Below, one piece after another: positions 52,019 through 61,792 of a stretch of 64,000 nucleotides of DNA. Below the pieces are notes generated by a model. That model searched no databases, was not told the DNA's origin, and worked only from the letters and a program-made list of their open reading frames with translations. The first letter of the stretch is position 1. The number at the start of each line of letters is the position of its first letter. This DNA is from Hymenobacter properus (GTDB taxonomy: Bacteria; Bacteroidota; Bacteroidia; Cytophagales; Hymenobacteraceae), in contig NZ_JADQDP010000003.1 of NCBI RefSeq assembly GCF_015694735.1, positions 1 to 64,000 on the forward strand, in the 5' to 3' direction. The position numbers were made by a program, and so were the translations under genes.

Positions 52019-53551
52019 TTAGCTGGCCAAGGCTGTTTTTTTAGTGAAAAAAGCCGCCAGCGTAGCCGACGGGCCCTCTTCCAGGAGTTGGTGGAGGTAG
52101 TGGGTCACCTTGTCGGCGAAGCCGGGCAGGCGGGTGAGGTCGTGGCCCCAGAGGGCGGTGTTGCGCAGGGCGGCGCTGGCCAGTTCCTCGGGCGAGAGCT
52201 TGGCCCACAAATCGGCGAAGTAGCCGGCGCGGTCGTCCTGAATGGCGTAGGGCTCGCCGTTGGCTTCGCCCTGGCCGGCGCTGGCGCCGGTGGCCGTGTT
52301 GCGCATAAACAGCAGGTAGGCCGCGAAGCCCAGGGCCACGTAGTGCGGCACAGCGTTGTGCTTCTGGTAGTAGTGCAGCAGCGTGGGCACGTTGCGCATC
52401 TGCATCTTAGCAGTGCCCTGCATGGCAATGGCCAGCCAGCGGTGCTCCAGGAAGGGGTTGCGGAAACGGTCGAGCACCTGCATGCCGAAGCGCTGGCCAG
52501 CCTTCTCATCCACCTGGTACGGGATGCCGGGCAGCAAGTCGGCCAGCATCAGGTTGTGGATGAAACGGGCCATGTCCTCATTTTCGAGCGCCTCGCGCAC
52601 CGTGGTGCAGCCCAGCAGGTGGGCCAGGGCGTAGCTCAGCGTGTGCGTGCCATTCAGCAGGCGCAGCTTCAGCTCGCGGAAAAGGGTGATGTCGGTCCGG
52701 ATGACTACGCCCTTGGCCACGGAGTGGAACGAAAGCACCTCGCGCACCTTTTCGTCGCCTTCGATGGCCCACAATGCGTAGGCTTCGCTCATGGTCAGCA
52801 GTTCGTCCTGGTAGCCCAGTTCTTCCTGCAATTGCGCGTATAGCGCCGGCTCGGGGCGGCCGGGCACAATGCGGTCCACCAGGGTATTGCAGAACGAGTT
52901 AGCCGATTCGAGCCAGTCGATGAAGGCGCTGCCCAGGTCGTTGCGGTGGGCCAGCTCCAGCACAATGGCTTCGAGCTTGCGACCGTTGTCGGGAATCAAC
53001 TCGGTGGGCACAATCACCAGGCCGCGGCTGGCGTCGCCCTTGAAGGCCTCGAAGCGCGCGTAGAGCACAGCCAGCAGCTTGCCGGGGAACGACGAGGGCG
53101 GCGTGAGGTGAATGTCTTCGTTCACCAACTGAATGCCCACCTCGGTGGTGTTCGAAATCACCACCTGCAGGTCGGGGCTTTTGGCAAATTCCAACACCTC
53201 TGCCCACTGGCTTTTGGCCGAGAGCACGCGGCTAATGCTGCTGCACACCACGTTTTCTTCCACCGGGCGGCCGTCTTCCACGCCGCGAATGCACACGGTG
53301 TAAAGGCCGTTCTGGCGCTCGAAGGCGGTGGCGTCGCCGCCGTCGGTGCTTTTCACCACCACCACGCGGCCATTGAACACGCCCTGGCGGTTGGCCTCGT
53401 CAATCATGAAATCGGGCAGGCCGCGCAGCAGCACACCGGTACCAAACTGCAGCACTTTCTCGGGCAGGGCAAACAGTGCCGGGGTGGGCCAGGCCACCGC
53501 GGCAGCAGCACTGGGGGCGGACAGAGCCAATTCTTGATTCAAAGTGTCCAT
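52019..53551 (-). CDS. uxaB: Tagaturonate reductase UxaB
   Basis: This 510-residue long-chain mannitol dehydrogenase-type enzyme reduces tagaturonate to altronate with NADH. The N-terminal nucleotide-binding region is QFGTGVLLRGLPDFMIDEANRQG, and the C-terminal catalytic helix carries the K-x4-N-x2-H pattern in LKLRLLNGTHTLSYA. The choice of tagaturonate over fructuronate or mannitol follows from uxaA and uxaC next to it. ATG 53551 is used; the longer frame adds 27 residues without family similarity. Confidence 0.94.
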   Translation of the reverse strand: MDTLNQELALSAPSAAAAVAWPTPALFALPEKVLQFGTGVLLRGLPDFMIDEANRQGVFNGRVVVVKSTDGGDATAFERQNGLYTVCIRGVEDGRPVEENVVCSSISRVLSAKSQWAEVLEFAKSPDLQVVISNTTEVGIQLVNEDIHLTPPSSFPGKLLAVLYARFEAFKGDASRGLVIVPTELIPDNGRKLEAIVLELAHRNDLGSAFIDWLESANSFCNTLVDRIVPGRPEPALYAQLQEELGYQDELLTMSEAYALWAIEGDEKVREVLSFHSVAKGVVIRTDITLFRELKLRLLNGTHTLSYALAHLLGCTTVREALENEDMARFIHNLMLADLLPGIPYQVDEKAGQRFGMQVLDRFRNPFLEHRWLAIAMQGTAKMQMRNVPTLLHYYQKHNAVPHYVALGFAAYLLFMRNTATGASAGQGEANGEPYAIQDDRAGYFADLWAKLSPEELASAALRNTALWGHDLTRLPGFADKVTHYLHQLLEEGPSATLAAFFTKKTALAS

Positions 53552-53595
53552 TACGACGAAATAGTTGGATTGCTGAACGAAGCTATAAGGTGGAA

Positions 53596-54705
53596 TTAAC
53601 CCCTCCCTCCCGTACTCACCCGCTTTTGCCAAGCAGGGTAGTCTTTGGAGAGAAGTTTTTCGGGCCAGGTGCCCAGGTAGAGGTAGCCGGCGCGGCGCTC
53701 ATTCTCAATTTCGCTGAGCTGGTAGTGCACCTGGCTGTCGCGGCCCACGTAAATGGGCCGGTCAGTATCAAGCTCATAGAAACGAGCCCAGATGGTGGCA
53801 CCGGCTTCGGGCACCATCACCCGGTCGCGGCCCGATTTTTCTTGCGGCGCGGCAATTTCCTTCACCGTGTAGCCGCTGATTTTTACTTTCTCGAACCAGG
53901 CCACGGCGCTTTCAATGGCCTTTTTCACCTCCGGCGACGGGTTGTCGATGCCCATCAGAAACCGCACGATTTCCACCGACTCGTCGCCGCTCAACGAGGC
54001 CAGCTCGAAGGCACGGGCCTTGGCCGGCTGCAGCGTTTTCTCGTCGTACTGCGCGCACCAGGCCGTGAGCACACCCTTGCGCAGGTACTGCGTTTTCAGG
54101 ATGCAGTCGGTGCCTTTCTCTACAGCCGTTTGGGCCTGGGCTGGCAGGTCCGCGGCGAGGCCCACGAAGGGGGCCTTTTGCCGGGCCACGTTGCGCAGCA
54201 GCTCCAGCACGCGCACCATGGCGTTGTCGTTGTAGGTAATCTGGTGGCGGTAGTTGCTGAAATCGGGGTAGTACTGCGGGAAGCCGCCGTTGGCGTACTG
54301 CATTTTCAGCAGGAAGCGGATGCCGGCTTCGGCGCCTTCGCGGTAGGCCGGGTTGTTGGTTTTCTGGTAGGCCTGGGCCAGATAATTGATTTCGCGGCTG
54401 GTGGCGTTGTTGTCGATGGTGGCGTCGTTGCGCCCCTTGTCGGCCAGCGTGCGGGTGCGGTCGGCGGCCGACAGCGGGTGCTTGTAGTCCACCTTCTCGT
54501 TGCCCACGGCCTTGGGCCAGCCGCCAATGGCCCGCTGAAACACCAGCATCTTTTCGGCGGTGCTGTCCTGCATGGGAGCGGCAGCCGGCTGCTCCGTGGC
54601 AGAAGCGGCCACACGGCCCGGTTCGGCCGCGATGGGCTGCCGGGCGCAGGACGAGCCCACAACGGAAGCCGTCAGCCCACTTATAATCAGCAATAAACGG
54701 AGCAT
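53596..54705 (-). CDS. pelA: Pectate lyase, PL10 family
   Basis: This 369-residue exported enzyme cleaves polygalacturonate by beta-elimination, producing unsaturated oligogalacturonides. The signal region ends near VVGSSC, which could be a weak lipobox. The PL10 pattern includes AIGGWPKAVGNEKVDYKHP, TIDNNATSREINYLAQAY, LLKMQYANGGFPQYYPD and AVAWFEKVKISGY, with the (alpha/alpha) toroid layout. Catalysis in the family uses an arginine, probably in the C-terminal SGRDRVMVPEAG region. It lies between uxaB and susD on the same strand. Confidence 0.92.
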   Translation of the reverse strand: MLRLLLIISGLTASVVGSSCARQPIAAEPGRVAASATEQPAAAPMQDSTAEKMLVFQRAIGGWPKAVGNEKVDYKHPLSAADRTRTLADKGRNDATIDNNATSREINYLAQAYQKTNNPAYREGAEAGIRFLLKMQYANGGFPQYYPDFSNYRHQITYNDNAMVRVLELLRNVARQKAPFVGLAADLPAQAQTAVEKGTDCILKTQYLRKGVLTAWCAQYDEKTLQPAKARAFELASLSGDESVEIVRFLMGIDNPSPEVKKAIESAVAWFEKVKISGYTVKEIAAPQEKSGRDRVMVPEAGATIWARFYELDTDRPIYVGRDSQVHYQLSEIENERRAGYLYLGTWPEKLLSKDYPAWQKRVSTGGRG

Positions 54706-54774
54706 GGTGTGACGATGGACTGTGCTCGGTACGCCGGAGATGGCGACGGCCTTTTATTAGGTTTTCAGCATGGC

Positions 54775-54819
54775 GTAATAAGTAGCGAAGCCCTTTGCCT
54801 GAGCCTCACCACTTATTAC
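54775..54819. repeat. Short inverted repeat between susD and pelA
   Basis: The 9-nt arms GTAATAAGT (54775-54783) and ACTTATTAC (54811-54819) are perfect complements around a 27-nt loop, just past the susD stop. It might attenuate transcription into pelA; there is no T-run. Confidence 0.45.
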
Positions 54820-54833
54820 ACAACGCGCATTGC

Positions 54834-56726
54834 TTAGTAGCCGAAGTTTTGCTTCAGAGCCGGGTCGGCGCTGAGGGTAGCCTGCGGGATGGGCAGCAGC
54901 TCTTTGCCACGGCCGGGGACGTACTCCGCAGCCAGGCCCGAGGCGATGCTCTTCACGGGGGTGGTGGTACCGGGCAGCACGTAGTCGGTGCCGGCGGGCT
55001 TGGTGTTGGCCACGTAAGCCGCGTCGATGCCCTGGCGCCAGTTCACGCGCACGGTGCCGGTGGGAGCAGTGTTGGGCGTGGGCGAAGGCCGGTAGAACGA
55101 GCGGGTCCACTGCACGGGCTGCACGGCCAGCGAGGCCGAGGTGGGCGTGCGGTAGTACTGGTACAGCGGCACGTTGTCGTAGGGAGCCTGGCCGAGGGCC
55201 ATCTTCTCGATGTTGGCCTTCACTTCGGCAATCTTGGTTTCGAACAGGTTCCAGCGCAGCAGGTCGTACTTGCGAATGCCTTCGCCGCCGAACTCAATGT
55301 ACCGCTCGTTCACGATGGCGTTGAACATGCTGGCCTTGCTGCCGAAGCTGTTGGTGGGCAGGGTGGCAAGGGCGCGGGCGCGGTTGCCGCCGAAGCCGCG
55401 GGTGCGTACTTCCATAAAGGCATCCTGAGCGGCCGTGGTGGGGCCGTTCAGCTCGTTCTCAGTTTCGGCAAACATCAGCAGCACGTCCGCGAAGCGGATG
55501 ATGGGCCAGTTGTAGTCGAGGTAGTTCACGGTGCCGGTCACGGGCGGAATGTGCCAGTCGCGGCGCCATTTGCCGTCGGTGGCGGCCGTCAGGGCCACGC
55601 CGGTTTGTACGTTGGCAGTGCTGGCAATGCCGTAGGTGGTGATGGTCACGTCGCGACGCGTATCGGTCGAGTCGAAAGCGTAGAAGTAAGGCGGGGCGAT
55701 GGTCACAGCGCCCTGCGTCGAGCCGTAGGTGCCCGAGGCATTCTGCAGGCGCGGGCCGTTGTAGTAGCCAATCTTGCTGCCCGAGGCGCCAGTGGCCGTA
55801 GCCATGCCCACCTGGAACATGATTTCGTTGGCCGCCTCCGAGCGCAGCTCGTTCATGCTCTTGAAGACCTCCAGGAAGCTCGGGTTCAGGTTGTGCTCAG
55901 CGCGGGCGCTGGTGGTCATCAGGTCGGCGCACTCCTGGCGGGCAATGCGGTAGTAGTCGAGGTAGTCGCCGGGGCGCTGCATGGCGTTGCCCTGCAGCGA
56001 GTAGCCGCCACGGAACAAGCTGATGCGGGCGCGCAGGGCCTTGGCGGCGCCTTTGGTGATGCGCTCACTGGCGGCGCCGGCCTGGCTGCGCCACGGCAGC
56101 AGGTCCTCGGCCAGCTTCAGGTCGGCAATCAGGCGGGTAAGGGTGGCGTTACGGTCGGAGTTGGGCAGGTTGAAATCCTGGCCCGACACGGCCGGCGTGA
56201 ACTGCACGGGCACGTCGCCCCAGTTGCGCACCAGTTCAAACAGGTACTGGGCCCGCAGCGTGAGGGCTTCGCCGTGCAGGCGCTTGAGGGCGGCCTGCTC
56301 GGTGGCCGTGCCGCCGGTGTAGAGCGGCATCTGCGGAATCTGCTGGATGCAGATGTTGGAGCGCTCCACGCCCTGGTACAGCTGGTTCCAGGGGTTGTTA
56401 ATCTCTGTGTTGGTGGCCAGGGCCGTGTAGCGGGCAATGCTGCGGCGACCGCCGTCGGCCGCGCCGGCCGAGCCGATAAGCTCGTCCGAATCCAGCGGAT
56501 AATACATGCTGACGCGGGTGCCGTAGCCATTGTCGCCCGACAGCGGGTCGTAGGCGCCAATGACGGCGGCCGTGGCCCCGCTCACGCTGCTGAACGTGTA
56601 CTCGGTGGTGTTCAGCGCAATGGGGTCAACTTCAAGATAGTCTTTGCAGGACGAAACCAGTCCGGCGGTGCCTGCCAAAGCCAGGGCAGCTAGCGTCGCC
56701 CGGCGAAAGGAATGAAACGATTTCAT
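54834..56726 (-). CDS. SusD/RagB-family nutrient-binding lipoprotein
   Basis: This 630-residue lipoprotein has a signal peptide ending in a lipobox-like LVSSC (cysteine near residue 27), then KDYLEVDPIALNTTEYTFSS, the usual SusD N-terminus. A TPR-like helical scaffold (about 80-330) and the C-terminal RagB/SusD domain with ELNGPTTAAQDAFMEVRTRGFGG and ERYIEFGGEGIRKYDLLRW follow. It would sit on the outer leaflet and bind oligosaccharide, probably oligogalacturonides given its neighbours, delivering it to SusC. susC lies 28 nt upstream on the same strand. The coding-strand motif TCCCACCC lies 19 nt before its ATG. Confidence 0.94.
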   Translation of the reverse strand: MKSFHSFRRATLAALALAGTAGLVSSCKDYLEVDPIALNTTEYTFSSVSGATAAVIGAYDPLSGDNGYGTRVSMYYPLDSDELIGSAGAADGGRRSIARYTALATNTEINNPWNQLYQGVERSNICIQQIPQMPLYTGGTATEQAALKRLHGEALTLRAQYLFELVRNWGDVPVQFTPAVSGQDFNLPNSDRNATLTRLIADLKLAEDLLPWRSQAGAASERITKGAAKALRARISLFRGGYSLQGNAMQRPGDYLDYYRIARQECADLMTTSARAEHNLNPSFLEVFKSMNELRSEAANEIMFQVGMATATGASGSKIGYYNGPRLQNASGTYGSTQGAVTIAPPYFYAFDSTDTRRDVTITTYGIASTANVQTGVALTAATDGKWRRDWHIPPVTGTVNYLDYNWPIIRFADVLLMFAETENELNGPTTAAQDAFMEVRTRGFGGNRARALATLPTNSFGSKASMFNAIVNERYIEFGGEGIRKYDLLRWNLFETKIAEVKANIEKMALGQAPYDNVPLYQYYRTPTSASLAVQPVQWTRSFYRPSPTPNTAPTGTVRVNWRQGIDAAYVANTKPAGTDYVLPGTTTPVKSIASGLAAEYVPGRGKELLPIPQATLSADPALKQNFGY

Positions 56727-56754
56727 ATAGTCAGAGCAAAAAATCGGGTGGGAA

Positions 56755-59700
56755 TTAGAGCGACAGGTTCACGCCAAATAGGAAGGCGCGGCTGCGGGGA
56801 TAAGCGGCGTAGTCGACGCCCGGCGTGAGGGGCGTGCTGCGGCGGGTGTTCACCTCCGGGTCGTAGCCGGTGTATTTGGTGAAGGTATAGAGGTTGTTCA
56901 GCGTGGCGTAGAAGCGCAGCGAGGCTACCTTGGCGCGCTGCGTCAACGACTTGGGCAGGGTGTAGCCTACGGTCAGGTTGTTGATGCGCAGGAACGAGCC
57001 GTCCTCCACGGCCCAGGAGTGGAACACGAAGTTGCGGGTGGGCGTCCAGATGTTGGCCGACTGGTTTGCTTCCTGCAAGCGGGCAATGGTGGTGATGGGG
57101 CTGCCGTCGGCTTCGATGACGCGGTAGCGGTTGCTCATGATATCGAGCACGTTGCTGAAGGAAGTATTGGGCGTGTTTGAGGTGAACTCAATCTTGTTGG
57201 CGTTGTAGATGTCGTTGCCCAGCACGAAGTTCAGGAACAAGCTGGCATCAAAACCTTTGTAGGTGAACTGTTGGTTCAGGCCGCCCACGGCTTTGGGGTT
57301 GGCGTTGCCAATCACCGTCTGGTCATTGGAATCAATCTTGCCGTCGCCGTTAAGGTCTTTCAGCTTGAGCAGGCCGGGGCGGTAGGCCGATTCGCCAATC
57401 AGGCCCAGGTCGTTCACGAAGGTGCGGTCCGTCTTGGGCGTCCAAGTGCCCAGGCCGCCGCTGGTGCTGGGCACGTAGCCCGAGAAGTCGTCGGCGGTGA
57501 GGTAGCCGTCGGTCACGTAGCCGTACATCTGGCCCACCGGCTGGCCCACGCGGGCCACATAGTCCGGAATGAGCGAGGCAGTGCTGCCAGCCCAGCCCGA
57601 CGAGATGGCGGGGATTTCGGTCTGGTTGCCGCCCAGGCTCTCGATGCGGCCGCGGTTGAACGAGGCGTTGGCCGTGGCCGTCCAGGTGAAGTTCTCGTTG
57701 CGCAGCACGGTGGCCGTCAGCTGCAGTTCCAGGCCTTTGTTCGAGGTCGAGCCGATATTTTGCAGCTGCGAGGTGTAGCCCAGGAAGGCCGGAATTGGCT
57801 TGTTCAGCAGCAGGTCGTCAGTGGTGTTATAATAGGCGTCGGCCGTGAACTGGAAGCGGTTGTCGAGCAACGACAGGTCGATACCGATGTTGCGCGAGGT
57901 GGTGGTTTCCCACTTCAGGTTGGGGTTGGCCAGGCCGCTGGCCGACGAGCCCAGCACGATGCTGTGGTTCAGGGCATACGGCGCGTTGCCGGCCGTGAAC
58001 AGCTGCGCGTAGAGGAAGTCGTTAATGCGGTTGTTGCCGGCCTGGCCGTAGCTCAAACGCAGTTTCAGGTCCGAAATGGTGGGGATGCCTTTGAAGAACT
58101 CCTCGCGCGACACGCGCCAGGCCACCGAGGCACCGGGGAAGTAGCCCACCTTGTTGCCCGAGGGGAATTTCGACGAGCCGTCGGCACGCAGCGTGCCGGT
58201 GAACAGATACTTGTCGTCGTAGGAGTAGGTAATCCGGCCGAAGCCCGACAGCAGGCGGTAGTCGCTCGGGATGCTGGTTTGGGGCAGCACCGGCTGGGCC
58301 GTCTGGCCGGCGGGCAGCACGCCCTGGTTGATGTTGGCCAGCGCGCGCTCGGCGGTGATGTCAACCGGCAGGAAGTTGGTCTGGATGTAGAGCTGCTTGG
58401 TTTGCTGCTGGTACACTTCCTCGCCCAGCAGGATGCCGAAAGAGTGCTTGCCGATTTTGTTAGAGTAGTCCAGCACGTTCGAGTTGTTGAGCGTGGTCTG
58501 GGTGCTCTGGGTGATAGTGGCAAACGGCAGGTTGGCATAGCCGCCCGAAGCCGAGCGCAGCACCGGCGAGTACTGGCCGTTGAAGGTGCCCAGGTTGAAG
58601 TCCGTGATGTCGAAGCCGGCCGTGGTGCGGAAAGTCAGGCCCTTGGCCAGTTCCAGCGAGGCGTTGGCGCCGATGTTGATGGTGCGGCGCTTGTCTTTGC
58701 GGTACTCGTTGTCGATGGTGAGCACGGGGTTGGCCAGCGACGACTGGTCGAAGAATTCAGGGTCAAACGCCGACACGTCTACCACTTGGCCGTTGGCCTT
58801 GGGCACTTGCAGCGGCTGGTACTGCACGGAGTTGCGCAGGCGCGAAGTCGTGTTCGAGCCCGAGGTCGAGGTGCCAGCACCCAGGGTGCCTTGGTCGTTG
58901 AAGCGGGCGTTGAGGCCCACGCGCAGCTTGTCGGTGGCTTTGGTATCGAAGCGGAAGTTCACCAGGTTGCGGGTGTAGTCCGAACCACGCTGAATGCCCT
59001 GCTCGTCGTTGTGCGTCAAGCTCAGCGAGTAGGTGGTGGCTTTCGAGCCGCCGGCTACCGATACGTTATGGGTTTGCTGGAACGCCTCGCGGCCGAACAC
59101 TTCGTCCTGCCAGTTGATGAACGGCGCGCTACGGGCGCGCTGCAGCGTGTCGCTGTTGAAGTTGGAGCTGCCGAACAGGCTCTTGAACGTGGGCAGGCCG
59201 CCCGACTGGTTGCCGATGAGGCGGGTACGCTCGTACTGATAGTTCAGATAGTCGTCGGGACCGAGCACGCCCAACGTCTTCGAGATTTTGCGGAAGCCGG
59301 CGAAACCGTTGTAGCTCACCACCGTGCGGCCTTCAGAGCCCTTCTTGGTAGTGATGATGATTACGCCGTTGGCACCGCGGGCACCGTAGATGGCCGTGGC
59401 CGAAGCATCCTTCAGCACGTCGACTGAGGCAATGTCCTGCGGGGCAATCACGCTCAGCGCGTTTTCAATCTGAATGCCGTCCACCACGTACAGCGGCGAG
59501 TTGTCCTGCGTTACGGAACCACCGCCGCGCACGCGCACCTGCACGTTGAGGTTGCCGGGGGTACCTTCGGCGCTGGTCAGCTGCACACCGGCCAGGCGGC
59601 CCGTGAGGGCTTCGGCAGCCGAGTTCACCGGAATGTCTTTAATCTGCTGCGCGCTCACCGACGACACCGAGCCGGTCACGTCGCGGCGTTGCACGGCCTG

Positions 59701-60039
59701 GTAGCCGATAACCACCACGTCTTCCAGCTGCTTGCTGTCCGAAGCCAGCGTCACGTTGATGGTGGTGCGGTCGCCTACGGTTTCTTCTTTCGACACGTAG
59801 CCCACAAAGCTGAAGCGCAGCTTAGCGCCCGCTGCCTGGGCCGGAGTCAGCGTGATGCTGTATTCGCCGTTGACGCCCGTCGAGGCGCCGTTGGTGGTGC
59901 CTTCAACCAGCACCGTTACGCCCGGCAAGGTCTCACCGTCCGCCGATTTGACAACGCCCTGCACCTGGCGGCTTTGCGCCATAGCCAGTCCGATGCTCCC
60001 AAAGAACAGGAGCCAGACCAGGAGGAAATGTTTTTTCAT
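56755..60039 (-). CDS. SusC/RagA-type TonB-linked outer-membrane transporter
   Basis: This 1,094-residue TonB-dependent transporter has a signal peptide (1-21, ending AMAQ), a carboxypeptidase-D-like regulatory domain (about 23-110, with QGVVKSADGETLPGVTVLVEG), the TonB box and plug (about 110-230, with DVVVIGYQAVQRRDVTGSVS and ALTGRLAGVQLT), and a 22-strand barrel ending AFLFGVNLSL. It works with the adjacent SusD lipoprotein to import oligosaccharides into the periplasm. A pectin fragment is the inferred substrate. It starts downstream of kduI (37-nt gap). Confidence 0.95.
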   Translation of the reverse strand: MKKHFLLVWLLFFGSIGLAMAQSRQVQGVVKSADGETLPGVTVLVEGTTNGASTGVNGEYSITLTPAQAAGAKLRFSFVGYVSKEETVGDRTTINVTLASDSKQLEDVVVIGYQAVQRRDVTGSVSSVSAQQIKDIPVNSAAEALTGRLAGVQLTSAEGTPGNLNVQVRVRGGGSVTQDNSPLYVVDGIQIENALSVIAPQDIASVDVLKDASATAIYGARGANGVIIITTKKGSEGRTVVSYNGFAGFRKISKTLGVLGPDDYLNYQYERTRLIGNQSGGLPTFKSLFGSSNFNSDTLQRARSAPFINWQDEVFGREAFQQTHNVSVAGGSKATTYSLSLTHNDEQGIQRGSDYTRNLVNFRFDTKATDKLRVGLNARFNDQGTLGAGTSTSGSNTTSRLRNSVQYQPLQVPKANGQVVDVSAFDPEFFDQSSLANPVLTIDNEYRKDKRRTINIGANASLELAKGLTFRTTAGFDITDFNLGTFNGQYSPVLRSASGGYANLPFATITQSTQTTLNNSNVLDYSNKIGKHSFGILLGEEVYQQQTKQLYIQTNFLPVDITAERALANINQGVLPAGQTAQPVLPQTSIPSDYRLLSGFGRITYSYDDKYLFTGTLRADGSSKFPSGNKVGYFPGASVAWRVSREEFFKGIPTISDLKLRLSYGQAGNNRINDFLYAQLFTAGNAPYALNHSIVLGSSASGLANPNLKWETTTSRNIGIDLSLLDNRFQFTADAYYNTTDDLLLNKPIPAFLGYTSQLQNIGSTSNKGLELQLTATVLRNENFTWTATANASFNRGRIESLGGNQTEIPAISSGWAGSTASLIPDYVARVGQPVGQMYGYVTDGYLTADDFSGYVPSTSGGLGTWTPKTDRTFVNDLGLIGESAYRPGLLKLKDLNGDGKIDSNDQTVIGNANPKAVGGLNQQFTYKGFDASLFLNFVLGNDIYNANKIEFTSNTPNTSFSNVLDIMSNRYRVIEADGSPITTIARLQEANQSANIWTPTRNFVFHSWAVEDGSFLRINNLTVGYTLPKSLTQRAKVASLRFYATLNNLYTFTKYTGYDPEVNTRRSTPLTPGVDYAAYPRSRAFLFGVNLSL

Positions 60040-60076
60040 GAGTGAAATGATTGGGTGGGAGTTTTTAAAAATCAGC

Positions 60077-60907
60077 TTAGCGCAGTGCGTCGAGGGGCAC
60101 GGCGTCCATGTCAGTGTATTCGCGGTTTTCCCCGGCCATGCCCCAGATGAAGGCGTAGTTGCTGGAGCCGCAGCCCGTGTGGATGGACCACGGGGGCGAG
60201 AGAATGGCCTGCTCGTTGCTCACCCACAAGGGGCGGGTTTCGGTGGGCTCGCCCAGCAGGTGTAGCACGCGCTGGCCCTGGGGCAGGTTGAAGTAGAGGT
60301 AGGCCTCCATGCGGCGGTCGTGGGTATGGCTAGGCATGGTGTTCCACACGTTGCCGGGCTTCAGCTGCGTGAGGCCCATCACCAGCTGGCAGCTCTGGAT
60401 GCCTTCCTGGTAGATGTATTTGTAGATGGTGCGCTCGTTGGCCGTTTCCATGGCGCCCATTTCCACGGGCGTGGCTTCGGCCTGGGTGCGGCGCGTGGTG
60501 GGGTGCACCGCATGCGCCGGCGAAGACAGCAGGTAGAACTTGGCCGGATTGGCCGCGTCCACGCTGGCAAAGGCCACTTCCTTGCTGCCCATGCCCACGT
60601 ACAGGCAGTCCTGGTTGCCCAATTCGTAGACCGTGCCGTCCACGGTGATAGTTCCCGCACCGCCCACGTTCAGGGCGCCCAACTCGCGGCGCTCCAGAAA
60701 GAAATTGGCCTTCAGCGACTCCGGGCAGGGCAAGGTCAGGGCCGCGCCGGTGGGCTGGGCCCCGCCCACAATCATGCGGTCGTAGTGCGTATAGGTCAGC
60801 TCGATTTCGCCGGCCGTGAAGATGTTTTCAATCAGGAAATGCTCCCGGATGCCGTTCGTGTTGAGCGTGGCAGTTTCGCGGGGACCGATGGCAAAGCGCT
60901 GGGTCAT
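60077..60907 (-). CDS. kduI: 5-keto-4-deoxyuronate isomerase KduI
   Basis: This 276-residue cupin enzyme converts 4-deoxy-5-keto-uronate (DKI, from unsaturated oligogalacturonides) to 2,5-diketo-3-deoxygluconate. The zinc-binding pattern is visible: MPSHTHDRRMEAYLYFNLP contributes two histidines and a glutamate, and SIHTGCGSSNYAFIWGM the third histidine. Length is standard. An intergenic inverted repeat separates it from kduD, the next enzyme in the route. Confidence 0.95.
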   Translation of the reverse strand: MTQRFAIGPRETATLNTNGIREHFLIENIFTAGEIELTYTHYDRMIVGGAQPTGAALTLPCPESLKANFFLERRELGALNVGGAGTITVDGTVYELGNQDCLYVGMGSKEVAFASVDAANPAKFYLLSSPAHAVHPTTRRTQAEATPVEMGAMETANERTIYKYIYQEGIQSCQLVMGLTQLKPGNVWNTMPSHTHDRRMEAYLYFNLPQGQRVLHLLGEPTETRPLWVSNEQAILSPPWSIHTGCGSSNYAFIWGMAGENREYTDMDAVPLDALR

Positions 60908-60915
60908 TTTTTCAG

Positions 60916-61015
60916 TGTTGAGTTTTGAGTGTTGAATGTTGAGTTATTCAGGGCTGTTGTTCCTGAAATCGGGGTTGATTTCGAAAACTCAAAATTCAAC
61001 CCTCTAAACTCAACA
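60916..61015. repeat. Intergenic inverted repeat between kduI and kduD, family 2
   Basis: The arms 60916-60945 (TGTTGAGTTTTGAGTGTTGA and on) and 60986-61015 pair imperfectly around 40 nt. The sequence TTGAGTTTTGAG...GTTGAA is also found in the repeat at 14343-14402. Confidence 0.8.
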
Positions 61016-61021
61016 TTTCAA

Positions 61022-61792
61022 TTACCGCCCCATCCAGCCGCCGTCGACGGTGAGGATGGTGCCGTGCACGTAGTCTGAAGCGGCCGAGGCCAGGAACACG
61101 GCCGGACCGGCGTAGTCGGTGGGCAGTGCCCAGCGGCCGGCCGGAATGCGCGCGAGGATGGCGGCGCTGCGCTCCTCGTCCTGGCGCAGGGCGGCGGTGT
61201 TGTCGGTGGCCACGTAGCCGGGCGCAATGGCGTTCACGTTCACGCCGCGGCCGGCCCATTCGTTGGCAAGGGCTTTTACCAGGCTGCCCACGCCGCCTTT
61301 GCTGGCCGCGTAGCTAGGCACGTTGATGCCCCCCTGGAAGGTGAGCAGCGAGGCCGTGAAAATGATTTTGCCGGAGCCGTTTTGCAGCATCTGGCCGCCG
61401 ATGGCGCGGGCCAGGCGGAAGGGCGCATCAAGGTTGATGCTCAGCACGGCGTCCCAGTCTTCGTCGGAGTGCTCGGCAGCGGGGGCGCGGCGGATGATGC
61501 CGGCGTTGTTGAATAGGATGTCTATGACCGGAAAGTCGGCCTGCACCTGCTTGATGAAGCCCTGCAACTCTTCCAGCTTGCCGAAGTCAGCCTGGTAGCC
61601 TTTGTACTCACGGCCCAGGGCCTGCACGGCCAGCTCGGTTTCGCCGCCCTTCGGCATGTGGATGGATACGCCGATGATGTCGGCGCCGGCCTCGGCCAGG
61701 CCGAGGGCAATGGCTTGCCCGATACCCCGGTCGCAACCCGTAACGAGGGCGCGCTTACCAGCCAAACTAAATGCGGAAGAGAAAGCAGTCAT
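61022..61792 (-). CDS. kduD: 2-dehydro-3-deoxy-D-gluconate 5-dehydrogenase KduD
   Basis: This 256-residue short-chain dehydrogenase reduces 2,5-diketo-3-deoxygluconate (DKII) to KDG with NADH. The cofactor motif TGCDRGIGQAIALGLAEAGA (TGxxxGIG), NNAGI, catalytic YxxxK in SYAASKGGV and the C-terminal LTVDGGWMGR are all present. The KduD assignment follows from kduI alongside. ATG 61792 is used; an upstream ATG adds 15 residues without family support. Confidence 0.92.
   Translation of the reverse strand: MTAFSSAFSLAGKRALVTGCDRGIGQAIALGLAEAGADIIGVSIHMPKGGETELAVQALGREYKGYQADFGKLEELQGFIKQVQADFPVIDILFNNAGIIRRAPAAEHSDEDWDAVLSINLDAPFRLARAIGGQMLQNGSGKIIFTASLLTFQGGINVPSYAASKGGVGSLVKALANEWAGRGVNVNAIAPGYVATDNTAALRQDEERSAAILARIPAGRWALPTDYAGPAVFLASAASDYVHGTILTVDGGWMGR

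Noticed and set aside
54795..56693. 632-codon plus-strand frame opposite susD
   Set aside because: Antisense shadow with biased composition; SusD motifs fix the true frame.
57271..59427. 718-codon open frame on the plus strand opposite susC
   Set aside because: It is a shadow of the GC-rich susC codons, with His/Val/Gly/Arg-biased composition, no domain and no start signal; the SusC reading is unequivocal.
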